From NCBI GenBank assembly GCA_025667525.1, contig CM046881.1, positions 25,369,580 through 25,433,579 on the forward strand: a stretch of 64,000 nt of DNA, written 5' to 3'. A program made the translations under genes and the position numbers. Under the pieces are notes generated by a model. The model made no database searches. It was given only the letters and a program-made list of their open reading frames with translations, and was not told the origin of the DNA. The stretch is from Glebionis coronaria (Eukaryota > Streptophyta > Magnoliopsida > Asterales > Asteraceae). Positions 44,359 to 55,300 of the stretch are shown in pieces; positions within the stretch are counted from its first letter, which is position 1; every line of letters begins with the position of its first letter.

Positions 44359-45747
44359 TCATAAGCTTGGAGAAATCCTCACTCGTCTTTGATCAGTAGA
44401 CCCAAAAATGATGTCATCAACATAGACCTGAACAAGCAACACATCCTTACCTTTCTTCTTTGTAAATAGTTTCTGATCTATGGTGCCCCTCTTGAAGCCA
44501 TTGTCCACTAAATAAGTAGACAAAGTACCATACCATGCTCTTGGGGCTTGATGAAGCCCATACATAGCCTTCTTGACTCTATACACCTTGTTTGGAATCT
44601 CTGGATCCTCAAAACCAGGAGGCTGCATCACATATACCTCCTCAACAATTATTCCATAGAGGAAGGCACTCTTGACATCCATTTGATAGATAGTGAAGCC
44701 CATGCAGGATGCATAGGCTAGAAAGATCCTGATAGCTTCAATCCTTGCAACTGGTGCAAATACCTCCTCATAGTCTATCCCCTCCTCTTGTGTATATCCC
44801 TGAGCCACTAATCTTGCCTTGTTTCTGACCACAATACCTCTTTCATCTCTCTTGTTTCTTAGAACCCATCTTGTCCCTATAGGTCTGACATATCTGGGAC
44901 AATCAACCAGCTCCCAAACATCCTGAATTGCAAATTGGTGAAGCTCATCCTGCATTTCTTCCACCCAACTTGGTTCTTTGAGAGCATCAAATATCTTCTT
45001 GGGTTCCTGTTGCGACAGGAAACAGGCAAACAAACATGCTTGCACAAGAGGGGTATCAACCTTCTTGTGAATATTGGCAATAAATCCACCAAGACCTTGA
45101 TGAGATCTTCTAGTCTGAACAGGAGTCATAATATCACCAATGATTTGAGAAGTAGGGTGATTCTTCATAGTAGAAGTGAGAACTCCTCCTTCAAAAAGTC
45201 TGGTGTCTTCAATATCATTATCCATGTTGCCAATATCTTCTTCTTCTTCAGACTCTCTTTCATCAATATGAGGATGAAACTCTTCATATAAATTAGAAGG
45301 TTCACCCTGTTTAAAAGTAGAAGAGAAAAGATGCGCAAAAGTGTTGTCAACGCCTGAACCTTGGTTGTCAGCGTGTGGGCTAACAACGCTTGAACTATTG
45401 TTGTCAACGTCTGAACCATCAATGTCTGAATTGGTCTTGTCAGCGCTAGATTTGCCTTTGTCAGCGCCTGAAGGACCATGCATGTTGTTATCTGGTGGTA
45501 CTTGAGGACCACCATTATCTTTACCACCAGCAGCAGCAGCAGCAAAAGCATCTGTCCATATGGGGATTGTAACATATTCTTGTATAGGAGATGAATTTTC
45601 TGCTTGTGATCTGACCTTTTCATGAACCTGTGTACCTGAAACATCAACAACTTGTTCCTCCACAACATTTGAAGTTACCTTCACAATGTCTGGATTAGTG
45701 ACAGGCATATAATTTAACGTTCTAGATAAAGGTTCCAAGTCAAACAA
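44359..45747 (-). CDS. pol: Element E reverse transcriptase (broken)
   Basis: 462 codons. The first ~215 are an acidic Ser/Asp-rich linker containing the RCGYTGACA array. Copia RT follows: [62 protein letters not shown], and the catalytic YVDD box near residue 445. A frameshift near 44390 ends it early. It is in frame with the integrase piece upstream, separated by stops at 46012 and about 45858. Confidence 0.9.
   Translation of the reverse strand: MFDLEPLSRTLNYMPVTNPDIVKVTSNVVEEQVVDVSGTQVHEKVRSQAENSSPIQEYVTIPIWTDAFAAAAAGGKDNGGPQVPPDNNMHGPSGADKGKSSADKTNSDIDGSDVDNNSSSVVSPHADNQGSGVDNTFAHLFSSTFKQGEPSNLYEEFHPHIDERESEEEEDIGNMDNDIEDTRLFEGGVLTSTMKNHPTSQIIGDIMTPVQTRRSHQGLGGFIANIHKKVDTPLVQACLFACFLSQQEPKKIFDALKEPSWVEEMQDELHQFAIQDVWELVDCPRYVRPIGTRWVLRNKRDERGIVVRNKARLVAQGYTQEEGIDYEEVFAPVARIEAIRIFLAYASCMGFTIYQMDVKSAFLYGIIVEEVYVMQPPGFEDPEIPNKVYRVKKAMYGLHQAPRAWYGTLSTYLVDNGFKRGTIDQKLFTKKKGKDVLLVQVYVDDIIFGSTDQRRVRISPSL
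45340..45475 (-). repeat. RCGYTGACA motif array inside the RT linker of element E
   Basis: Seven or more motif copies at 20-30 bp spacing within coding sequence, in one codon phase, giving repeated (S/H/G)-(V/A)-D with Lys or Asn after it. The same nucleotides occur in the non-coding LTR. Confidence 0.75.
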
Positions 45748-46011
45748 CCAATTTGGACCACTTTCAGGATCACTAGGTTTATTCTCTAAAAACCTAACAT
45801 GTACTCTTTCAAGAATACGTTTTTCCTCTTTAAGATAAACCCTATATCCCTTGCTCTACACTGAATACCCCATGAAGTAGCCTTCATCACCTTTTGCACT
45901 AAATTTACCTAAGGCATCACTAGTATCTAAAACTACCACATGACAACCAAAAGGTCTGAGAAAACCAATATTAGGTTTTCTTCCCCAAAATAACTCATAA
46001 GGTGTTTTGTT

Positions 46012-47124
46012 CTAAATTTTGTTGACCAATGCTCTATTTTGAACATAGCAAGCTGTATTAACAGCCTCAGCCCAAAAGGCTATAGGAAAATGAGCATCAA
46101 CCAACATGGTTCTGGCTGCTTCAATTAGGGTTCTATTTTTCCTCTCAACGACCCCATTTTGCTGTGGGGTTCTGGCAACACTAAATTGCCTAGTAATTCC
46201 TTTCCTGGCACAAAAATCATCTAACTTTTTATTCCTAAATTCACCTCTATTATCACTCCTAAGTATTTTAACTTCATTACCAGTTTTCTTCTCAATCTGA
46301 GTGATAAAATCAATTAAGGTGTCAGCTGTGTCACTCTTTATAGCTAAAAAGAAAGTCCAAGTAAACCTAGAAAAGTCATCTGTGATGACAAAGCAGTAGG
46401 ACTTACCATTCAAACTTTCTATGTTGGTTGGACCAAAGAGTTCCATATGAAGCAAGTGAAGAGGTCTAGTACTAGAGTGCCCCTGTTTGGACTTCAATAA
46501 GACCTTGTGCTGCTTGCCTTTAAGACATGCAACACAAGAGTGGTCATTGTGGAAGGCCTTCTCAGGCAAACCATCAACCAAGCCAAGTCTCACAAGCCTG
46601 TTTAAATTCTTAAAATTTATGTGTCCTAGTCTCCTGTGCCATAAATTACTCTCATCTACTGAAGCTTTAGCATAAAAACAAGACATATTGTTATTCATTC
46701 TAATCCCATTCAGATTCACATTATATATGTCTTTATGCCTAGGTGTTCTATAGTCAATATATTTTTCATCAGGGATATTATAATCCTTTCTTAACACCAA
46801 ACATTCAGTATCAGTAAACAGAACTTTATTTTTGTTATCACAAACTTGTGATACACTAAAAAGATTGTAATCAAGTTCCTTTACCAAAAATACGTTCTCA
46901 AAACGCAAGTTCTTGGTGAGAAGTGTTCCTTTGCCTGTGATAGTACCATATCCGCCTCCAAAGTAAACCTTATCACCATCCTTAATGGGAGTGAAGTTTG
47001 TGAGATAATCTTCCTTCCCTGTCATGTGCCTTGAGCATCCACTGTCCCAATATCCATGATCATTGACCTGTTTTTGAATGCCCTGCACATAAAGAAAACA
47101 AGTTAGTTTTCTTTGGGAACCCAA
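46012..47124 (-). CDS. pol: Element E protease end and integrase (broken)
   Basis: 370 codons. The Copia protease active site is in YWDSGCSRHMTG (residues 26-37). The integrase zinc finger starts at LWHRRLGHINFKNL and ends with CVACLKGKQHK. In the catalytic core the expected first Asp is a Glu at residue 228 (LHMELFGPT; HMDLFGP is usual). The second Asp is residue 291 (RSDNRGEF) and the Glu residue 327 (QNGVVERKNR), a normal D-35-E spacing. A TAG at 46012 interrupts the frame. Integrase would insert the DNA copy into the genome. Confidence 0.88.
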   Translation of the reverse strand: MGSQRKLTCFLYVQGIQKQVNDHGYWDSGCSRHMTGKEDYLTNFTPIKDGDKVYFGGGYGTITGKGTLLTKNLRFENVFLVKELDYNLFSVSQVCDNKNKVLFTDTECLVLRKDYNIPDEKYIDYRTPRHKDIYNVNLNGIRMNNNMSCFYAKASVDESNLWHRRLGHINFKNLNRLVRLGLVDGLPEKAFHNDHSCVACLKGKQHKVLLKSKQGHSSTRPLHLLHMELFGPTNIESLNGKSYCFVITDDFSRFTWTFFLAIKSDTADTLIDFITQIEKKTGNEVKILRSDNRGEFRNKKLDDFCARKGITRQFSVARTPQQNGVVERKNRTLIEAARTMLVDAHFPIAFWAEAVNTACYVQNRALVNKI

Positions 47125-47357
47125 GCCTTGGAAGACTTGGATTCATCTGGTTGTTCAATAAGAACAGACTTAGTTCTCACAACAAGCCCTTGATCATCCT
47201 TCTTTGGATGAAATACCCAATTAACCCCTATGGGTTTTGTAATGACCTTTGAAATGTAATTAAATATGTTGAAGGTCATTGAAATCCTATTATCATTAGA
47301 GTTTTGATCTTTCTTTGGTCTCTATGTTAAGCTTGAAGCTGCTTTAGACCCCTTACC

Positions 47358-47795
47358 CTATGGTTGCAAATATTTAGGTCTGGTCACGTTTCTGTCAGCG
47401 TCGGAATTGGTATTGTCAACGCTGAATTTACCCTTGTCAGCGTTGAACCTAGGGTTTGCTACAGAAACCCATTGCCTATTAGACCAAGTGTTTGTCTTTT
47501 GTAATGGTCTTTGTCCATGAGTGTTAGACCCTCTAGTGAAGAATGGGGCAGGTCTAACAACTTGTGGACTTTGCTGCACACAAGGTTTGGGTCTGACAAC
47601 GTTTGAATTTCTAACAACGTTGACTTTGTTCCTGTCAGCGCTGAATTTGGGAGCGTTGACACACTTATATGCGAAATGTGAAAAGCTACCACAAGTGTAA
47701 CAAGATTTTCTAAACACAACCCTAGGTCTAGAAGAGAAGAAACCTGTTCCATTATTGCTAACTTGGCTCTTGGGTGACCTAGTATTCCTATACAT
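47358..47795 (-). CDS. gag: Element E late gag with second zinc knuckle
   Basis: 145 codons with a second CX2CX4HX4C knuckle (CYTCGSFSHFAYKC) near residue 32, as in SIRE-type elements. Basic and Asn-rich flanks contain RCGYTGACA motifs at nucleotide level (47385-47665). It is in frame with the piece at 47886-48164, separated by a TAA. The frame shifts before the protease piece. Confidence 0.78.
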   Translation of the reverse strand: MYRNTRSPKSQVSNNGTGFFSSRPRVVFRKSCYTCGSFSHFAYKCVNAPKFSADRNKVNVVRNSNVVRPKPCVQQSPQVVRPAPFFTRGSNTHGQRPLQKTNTWSNRQWVSVANPRFNADKGKFSVDNTNSDADRNVTRPKYLQP

Positions 47796-47885
47796 CTCTG
47801 CATACTTAATGCTAGGTTTTCTAACAGCGTTTGAGCCAAGATCAACAGCCTTACCAGTGATTGGGTTTGTTACCTTAATGGGGGT

Positions 47886-48164
47886 TTACTCATTAGGACT
47901 TTCACATAACAAGCCACCCTTAACAAATAAGGTAGGGTTGGCTTTCTTCCATTCATTTAAGTCAGTCAACTTTTGTTGATACTCTTCAACTGGGGTGACA
48001 ACTCTTGGTGGAGGAATGAATTCCTCCTCTTGGAGCTCTGGCAAACCTGTCCAAGATAGGTCCTTTTGTTGGACACCATAGAAGTCACCAGCTGGTGGTG
48101 GAACCACAGAGTAGTCTTGCATCCCAATCCCAGTCATGTCCTTAGGATCTCTTTGTTTACTCAC
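47886..48164 (-). CDS. gag: Element E late gag fragment at the right inversion junction
   Basis: 92 codons with DYSVVPPPAGDFYG and a Pro-rich stretch typical of the gag region just before the second zinc knuckle in SIRE elements. Upstream coding is lost at the junction near 48165, where plus-strand 3' end sequence begins. The TAA at 47886 is an in-frame nonsense codon. Confidence 0.7.
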   Translation of the reverse strand: MSKQRDPKDMTGIGMQDYSVVPPPAGDFYGVQQKDLSWTGLPELQEEEFIPPPRVVTPVEEYQQKLTDLNEWKKANPTLFVKGGLLCESPNE

Positions 48165-48167
48165 ACC

Positions 48168-48348
48168 TTCTAAAAAGTTTGCTCAGTATCTACTTATGGA
48201 TGGTCAGTACTTCATGTCCAAGGAAGTATTGGAGAAGATGAAGAACACTCAGCTGGAAATTGATTATTCAAGTGACGTGGCAAAAGATTTGATCAGATTT
48301 ATTTATTACCAATATGAGAAGGTTTGTAAGATTCCTCCTAGTCCTTAA
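48168..48348 (+). pseudogene. Element E duplicated 3' end of ORF3
   Basis: The last ~60 codons of ORF3 (DGQYFMSKEVLEKMKNTQLE onwards), nearly identical to the minus-strand copy at 30147-30340. It reads directly into the polypurine tract and right LTR, as the normal end of the element does. The few codons before it come from the junction. Confidence 0.75.
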
Positions 48349-48400
48349 TGGTTATTCAGAAACTTGATCACTAGAGTAGATATCAAGTTTAGGGGAGGAT

Positions 48401-48917
48401 TGTTGGGAATAAATTATAGCCAGTCTACTTGAGCGCTGACAAGAGTAAAACAAGCGTTGACAAGAGTAATACAAATGCTGACAGCTCAAGCGTTGACAAG
48501 ACAAAGTCAAGCGTTGACACATTGAAGACAAGCACTGATGGAAGGATATACTCTACGCGTTTATTGTATTCTAGATTACTTCTAGTAAAGATAGGAACAA
48601 CAATATATTTTCTATATTTATCTTTACCTAGAATAGTTGATACGTAGATTATTGTACAAGGCTTCTTATGTCTATAAAAGAAGACCTTTAGGTTAATGTT
48701 CAATATAAGTTTTCATACGTAAACTACTTTCATTGTAAGCAAGTTTGATATCGTTAATCAAAGTGAAAGTTTGTTTACATCTTGTGTGTTCTTGTTTAAG
48801 TGTTAATTCCGCATAACACTTAGATTGTCATATACATATACAAAGGTTTCTCTATGTGTATTACTTGATCTAATCTCGTATACATAAAGCTAAATCAATC
48901 TAAGTTTGGGATCAACA
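48401..48917 (+). repeat. Element E right LTR
   Basis: 517 bp, same length and ends as the left LTR. TATA-like box at 48671-48680 and RCGYTGACA motifs at about 48431-48520. The preceding AAGTTTAGGGGAGGAT (48385-48400) is the polypurine tract. Confidence 0.92.
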
Positions 48918-49699
48918 GACAAATAACTGATAGCTTATACCGTATATAAGCTTAATAAGGAATCAAAAGATTAACTTTTTAATCAACAAAACATAAAAAT
49001 CACACTCGAAGTTTTAAAATTCGGATTAAAACAAAAGAGAAATCAAGAAAGGAAGAAAAAGATTGAAGATTAAAAGCTTAAACTTGAACTTTTTGATTAA
49101 TAAAACATCAAATACAAATATTAACTAAAGCTTAACTTGAAAGAAAAAGTGAAGTTTTAGTGCGAGAATGTTAAACACTTTCTCTCTCTAAAAATGAAAA
49201 CTACAAAAAAGAAAAATGACTAGCTATCCAACCCTCCTAATGTCTTTAGGAGGGTATTTATAGGAAAATGGGGAGGTGCATGTGTTGCCTTCTCTTTCTT
49301 TCTTCTCGACTCGATTTAAATGCTTTGTCTTTCTCGACGTCGTCTCGAGATTTGTCGATATAAGTTGAACTTGTCTTATAATTTTCTTCTATAATTAGGC
49401 TTAAGTTCTTCGACTTCATTAAACTTCCGTCTTTAGAATTTTTCTTCGATAACTCTTCATAATAGGCCTTGGACTTCCGTTCTTTTTGCATTCTCGATCT
49501 TTCGACTTCGTCTTTAGTCTTTTTCCTTGATAAAAGCTAGTGATAGCCCATGTTTTCTTCTTTTTGCATCTTTTGGTCCTAAAACACAATAAAAACACAA
49601 ACCACACATATTTCCGACTTTTACGACATAAAATACACGTTTTGGTCTTGTTATTATTGGAAATAAGTGGTAAAAGGATAAGTGTTTTCACACTTATTA
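48918..49699 (-). repeat. Element A 5' LTR, outer part
   Basis: Continues the LTR after element E, matching about 2265-3042 of the other copy, including the TATA-like region near 49255-49265. It ends CACTTATTA on the plus strand and is followed by the duplicated target GCTAA. The two 5' LTR parts together make ~1749 bp, against 1745 bp for the intact LTR. Confidence 0.92.
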
Positions 49700-52296
49700 G
49701 CTAACATATAAAAACAGATTTAGATTGAAATTATCTGACAACGTGGGCTGCAATAAAATCGTTATAACATGTGATACATGACTCCGTTTCAAGACCACAA
49801 ATAAGAAAATGGATCCTTGAAATAAGGATTAATTTTATCTAGGCAAAGATTGGTTAAAAGCGACTAAACCTTATAAAAAAACTGACGTAAATCGACCATA
49901 AACAGCCAAAATATTGCCGTAACCGGCTGAAATCATCCAAACATAAGAAAAAACTTCTAAATTTATTTCTAGTCTATATGGACCACATAGAAACCGGTTA
50001 AAATGTTTTCGCCCGGATTCTAGATGGATGAAACACGTATATGTATTTTCTTTGTTTAGTTTTGGTCGTGTTTTACCTAGTATAAAAGTTAGTCAGCTAG
50101 TATTTGAGGTTGTTTAGAAGGCACTAGACAAAGAGCATCTCGAAGACACATTATAATATAAAGGTCAATATATAAGTGTGGTCTAACAACACATTGTGTT
50201 ATTTGACCAAGAAAACAATGATATTGTTTATCCTTGTGAAGCCTACATAGGTGAATAATATACAAAAAAAGGACAAGTATTTTTGACATTTCATGTAGGA
50301 GGATCATGCTTCTGTATTATATGACTCTGAAATATTTGATTCCATATTTTATTCTATTTACATTGAGACCCGTCAAGAAATAGAGTGCCAAACATAATCG
50401 CTAACATATAAAAACAAATTTAGATTGAAATTATCTGACAACGTGGGCTGCAATAAAATCGTCATAACATGTTATAAATGACTCCGTTTCAAGACCACAA
50501 CTAAGAAAATGGATCCTTGAAATAAGGAATAATTTTATCTAGGAAAATATTGGTCAAAAGCGACTAAACCTGATAAATAACTGATGCAAATCGACAATAA
50601 ATAGCCAAAACATTGTCGTTACTGGCTGAAATCATCCAAACATAAGAAAAAACATCTAAATTTATTTCTAGTCCATATGGAACACACAGAAACTGGTCAA
50701 AATGTTTTCGCCTGGATTCTAGATGGATGAAACACATATATGTATTTTCTTTGTTTAGTTTTGGTCTTGTTTTACCTAGTATAAAAGTTAGCCAGCTAGT
50801 ATTTGAGGTAGTTGAGAATGCACTAGACAAAGAGCATCTCGACGACACTTTATAATATAAAGTTCAAGATATGAGTGTGGTCTAAAAACACGTTGTGTTA
50901 TTTGACCAAGAAAACAATGATATTGTTTATCCTTCTGAAGCCTACACAAGTGAATAATATACAAAAAAAGGACAAGTATTTTTTGACATTTCATGTAGGA
51001 GGATCATGCTTCTGTATTATATCACTCTGAAATATTTGATTCCATATTTGATTCTATTTAAATTGAGACCCGTCAAGAAATAGAGTGCCAGCCATAATCG
51101 TTAACATATAAAAACATATATAATTGAAATTATCTAACAATGTGGGCTGCAATAAAATCGTCATAACATGTGATACATGACTCCGTTTCAAGACCACAAC
51201 TAAGAAAATGGATCCTTGAAATAAGGATTAATTTTATCTAGGCAAACATTGGTTAAAAGCGACTAAACCAGATAAAAAAATAGATGAAAATCGACCATAA
51301 ACAGCCAAAACATTGCCGTAACCGGCTGAAATCATCCAAACATAAGAAAAAACATCTAAATTTATTTCTAGTCCATATGGACCACATAGAAACCGGTCAA
51401 AATGTTTTCTCCCGGATTCTAGATGGATGAAACACGTATATATATTTTCTTTGTTTAGTTTTGGTCGTGTTTTACCTAGTATAAAACTTGGTCAGCTAGT
51501 ATTTGAGGTTTTTGAGAATGCACTAGACAAAGAGCATCTCGACGACACATTATAATATAAAGGTCAAGATATGAGTGTGGTCTAACAACACGTTGTGTTA
51601 TTTGACCAAGAAAACAATAATATTGTGTATCCTTGTGAAGCCTACACAGGTGAATAATATACAAAAAAAAATGTAGGAGGATCATGCTTCTGTATTATAT
51701 GACTCTGAAATATTTGATTCCATATTTTATTCTATTTAAATTGAGACCCGTAAAAAAAAGAGTGCCAAACATATAAAAACATATTTAGATTGAAATTATC
51801 TGACAACGTGGGCTGCAATAAAATTGTCATAACATGTGATACATGACTCTGTTTCAAGACCACAACTAAGAAAATGGATCCTTGAAATAAGGATTAACTT
51901 TATCTAGGCAAAGATTGGTCAAAAGCGACTAAACCTGATAAAAAAACTGACGCAAATCGATCATAAACAGCCAAAACATTGCCGTAACCAGCTGAAATCA
52001 TCCAAACATAAGAAAAAACTTCTAAATTTATTTCTAGTCCATATGGACCACATAGAAACCGGTCAAAATGTTTTCCCCCGGATTCTAGATGGATGAAACA
52101 CGTATATGTATTTTCTTTGTTTAGTATTGGTCGTGTTTTACCTAGTATAAAAGTTGGTCAGCTAGTATTTGAGGTTGTTGAGAATGCACTAGACAAAGAG
52201 CATCTCGACGACACATTATAATATAAAGGTCAAGATATGAGTGTGGTCTAAAAACACGTTTTGTTATTTGACCAAGAAAACAATGACATTGTTTAT
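49700..52296. repeat. ~700 bp tandem satellite, right block
   Basis: Continuation of the left satellite, with landmarks at 49807, 50507, 51206 and 51872 (periods 700, 699 and 666 bp; the last interval is shortened by deletions near 51660 and 51770). It begins with the target duplication GCTAA of element A. The undisturbed target sequence can be read in the neighbouring unit near 50397-50410. The satellite match ends near 52296, inside a unit. Confidence 0.9.
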
Positions 52297-52384
52297 AAGT
52301 TATAAAAACTATAAACATGATTTTTACATCTTTTCGGCTAATACCATAAAATTAATGTTTTTCGTCAATTAAAACTTAGACGGT
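52297..52384. other. Unassigned 88 bp between satellite and element G
   Basis: AT-rich sequence that matches neither the satellite unit nor the apparent LTR start of element G at 52385. It holds no open frame of note. It could be a satellite variant, a fragment of another repeat, or the true start of G's LTR if the boundary has been misplaced. Confidence 0.4.
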
Positions 52385-55300
52385 TGATGAGACTGCTTTT
52401 ATACATAGTCTCATCGTCCAAATCGGGCTTAAAATGCATAAAATATCATTAAAATACCCAAATATATGCTTGTGTTTGTTGCTTGTGTATTTTAGGTACG
52501 AATATTGAGAAAATGACAAAAGATCACAAGAATCATTCAAAAACGAACACGGGAAACGAAGCCGCACGATGAACCAAGCCCTAATGAAGAATTTTCCAAA
52601 GAAAACCCTTGAAGATTTGAAGAATTTTGAAGAAGGGTCCTCCAACTTTGAAGAATTGACACTTTATACCCTTGTATCTTCATAATTACAAGTTTGGTCC
52701 CTAAAGTTTGTCAAAATTATAAAAAGGACCCTTAACTTTGAAGAATTGGCAAATTTAGTCCCTCAACAAAACTAAATTGTCAATATTGGTCCTCCAAGAA
52801 GTCAACAATCAAGTCAAACCTTGAAGAATGAAGAACATGCCAAAATCAGTCCTTCAAATATCATCAAATTGCATGTTTAGTCCTTGAAACAAGTTTAAAA
52901 ACTTGTTGTGCCAAAAATGCCAAGATGCCAAAGTTATTATCAAAGGGAATTGAAAGTTGTTGCTGTTTATTACAAAGTGAAAATAAAAGGAACTTTAGGG
53001 GGCCATTTCAGTCAAACATTCAAACTCACCCCAGCCTATCAACATTCCACATCACCCACCACCACCAATCACAAACTTCCACCTCACCTCCCTCAACCCA
53101 CGTCACCTTCCACTCACCAGGTTTATTTAAATAAACCTGGTCAATTAGTCAAACCCTCCTACTAACCTTCCCTCCAAACACTTATTTTAAAAACTTTTTT
53201 CCCCAAAACGGATTAAACTCATCTTAATCATCCACATAAACCCTAAACTTTCCCAGGCAAAATTGGATTAAAAACAAAGGGGTTTTGATTAATACTCTCC
53301 AGAATGATGATTAAGGTCACTGTCATCACAACCCACCTCCCAAAAACGTCACAATCTCACCCCATGTGACAAACCCATCTTCCCTTGCCCGACTTTTTTA
53401 CAAGCAAACAAACTGAGCCAGTCCATCAACGAACCAAAGCATTCTACTTGTTCCCAAGCACAAATGAAGGGTCCAAGATTATCTTTATACAACTGGCATC
53501 ACATGGAGCTGCTATTGACCAAGAATCAGTCAAAACTCAAGGGCATTTCTGGAATTCTTACCATTAGGGTTTTATCTTGTATTATTTTATTCAGAGTACC
53601 TAGAATGTTCTATCTTTTCCTATATAAGGAGGATGCGAGTTGTGCATGCCCCTTGTTCCTGATTTTTTTCTTAGGTCACAACTTGTAAATCCCATTTTTA
53701 TTTATGAATGAAAATTGGTTGAGATTTGTTGATGAAAAGAATCCAGGATCCATTTACTTTCTGCTGTTTGATTGAGTCCCAATCATTGTTTGTTTAATTT
53801 TTAAGTTTTCAAAAATTCAGTTTTGTTTGCAAGTTTCTAAAAATTTGATTTTTGGTGAATTCTTTTTTCCAAAGTTTGTTTTTCAGTTGGTAAGTAATTT
53901 CTTTAAGTGTTTTTGAAAGGAAAATTAGTTGGAAAGATTTCTGAAGAAGGTTTAAAAAGGTTTCAAAAAAATCAGATATTGCATTTGGTGCTTGTTCTTC
54001 ATTCTTTCTTAGCAGGTTTCATTGGAGCTCTTGTTTTGTCCAAGGCTCTGCTCAGGTCCGGACCTGATTGGAGATGGCTAGCAGCCATTGTTGGGCCTGG
54101 ATGTAGATCCAACAAGGTAAATCCTTGTTCTCATTTTTCATGTTTCAGAAATTTTTGATTGGGTATGATTTTTGTGCAAGTTGCTTATATGTTTGTTATA
54201 TGGTTTGATTCTACTGATTAGAGGTCATTTTGCATGTTTAAGGTGATACAGATCAGTTTTGTGTAGATTTGAACTCTTTTTCTTTGTTAAATTTCAATTC
54301 AGAAAGTTAAAGGGGTGTTTGGATTAGGTATTTAACTAGGATTGGTGATAAGCATTTTGGTTATAATCTGGTCTAACACACTTCTTTGGTAATGGTTATG
54401 TGATATATGCACTAAGTTTTTAGTTTGGGTGAGTTTTAAAGCAAGTTGCATGTCTAACAATTGGATAATATAGCTAAAATCAGTAAGCCTTTCTTGTGTC
54501 TGATTTTGTGTGAATTTGTGCCATCAAGTTTGATAATCTGTTAGATACTAGGTTTAAGCAGGGATTGATATTGCTTATTTGTCATGTGGTTGAGTATTGT
54601 GCAAGTTATAAGCCATTGAATCTCATTTTTGTGCATGTAACTTGGTCAATTGTTCATCAGATACCCCATAGGCTTAATCAGAAACTTTGTGTGATCTTTG
54701 TGTGAATTTTTGTGAAGTAACCTGCTTGTTTTTGTGTTCCATTTGACTCCTTATACTCAATTGAGTATAAGAGTGCCTTTTTGTCCAAAATAAGCACTAG
54801 CAATAAGATTTTCTAAGCTTATTGCTCAACGGAACAAAAATTAACACTACCAGTGGGAACTCCTTTCCCACTGCTAGTTCACTTGTTTCCACTACTAAGC
54901 AAACAGACAAAAGTCTGTCACATGTCACTTTCAAAAATATTGGTTTTTTGTCTTTAGTGCCCTAAAATTTGAATTAGGACTTGAAACCACTTTTGTTATT
55001 TTTCTAATTTAGTTTTTGATTTTTCTGATTAACTAGATTTTTATTTACTATTCATTTTATATTTTTTTAGATTAATTAGTTTTTTTAAATAACTTTTAAG
55101 TTTCTGTTTTTGTCTTTTAGTGACAAAAATACATATTTTTCTGTTTTATAATTTTTCCTAGACTTAGAATAATATTTTAAGATTTTTGGTCAAAAAAGTT
55201 TATACTGTTCATCTTTTAATTATTTCTTAGAATTAATTTAAGTTAATTAGGGTTTAATATTAATTTGTTTTTATCTTTTAGTGGTAAATTTAATATTTTT

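Larger units (their letters stand above)
15025..48917 (+). mobile_element. Element E: SIRE-like Ty1/Copia element with inverted core, interrupted by F and B
   Basis: 517 bp LTRs in plus orientation at both ends. The left side holds the primer-binding site and 5' gag (plus). The right side holds ~230 bp of 3' end, the polypurine tract and the LTR (plus). Everything between, from late gag through protease, integrase, RT, RNase H and ORF3 to a truncated 3' LTR, is on the minus strand (29871 to about 48165). Each coding region occurs once; only the last ~230 bp plus part of the LTR is duplicated. Flanks GCACG and GACAA give no clean target duplication. The LTRs differ at ~12 positions (~2%). Elements F and B are inserted within. 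Confidence 0.85.
1298..49699 (-). mobile_element. Element A: Athila-like Ty3/Gypsy LTR retrotransposon, interrupted by D, E, F and B
   Basis: Two ~1.75 kb LTRs flank an 11 kb internal region. The 3' LTR is 1298-3042; the 5' LTR is 14058-15024 plus 48918-49699, split by element E. The target duplication GCTAA lies at 1293-1297 and 49700-49704. The primer-binding site next to the 5' LTR matches the 3' end of plant tRNA-Asp, a hallmark of the Athila lineage. Gene order on the minus strand is gag, protease, RT, RNase H, integrase, then a ~2 kb 3' untranslated region. All coding parts are broken, so the element is dead. Both LTR ends read TA...TA in the sense direction instead of TG...CA. Confidence 0.93.

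Noticed and set aside
44359..46040. TAG codons between integrase and RT of element E as regulated readthrough
   Set aside because: They fall inside conserved domains and accompany other stops and a frameshift, so they look like random lesions.
52908..53165. 85-codon frame in the Pro/Thr/His-rich part of the G LTR
   Set aside because: Low complexity, no domain, and inside a predicted U3 region upstream of the TATA box.
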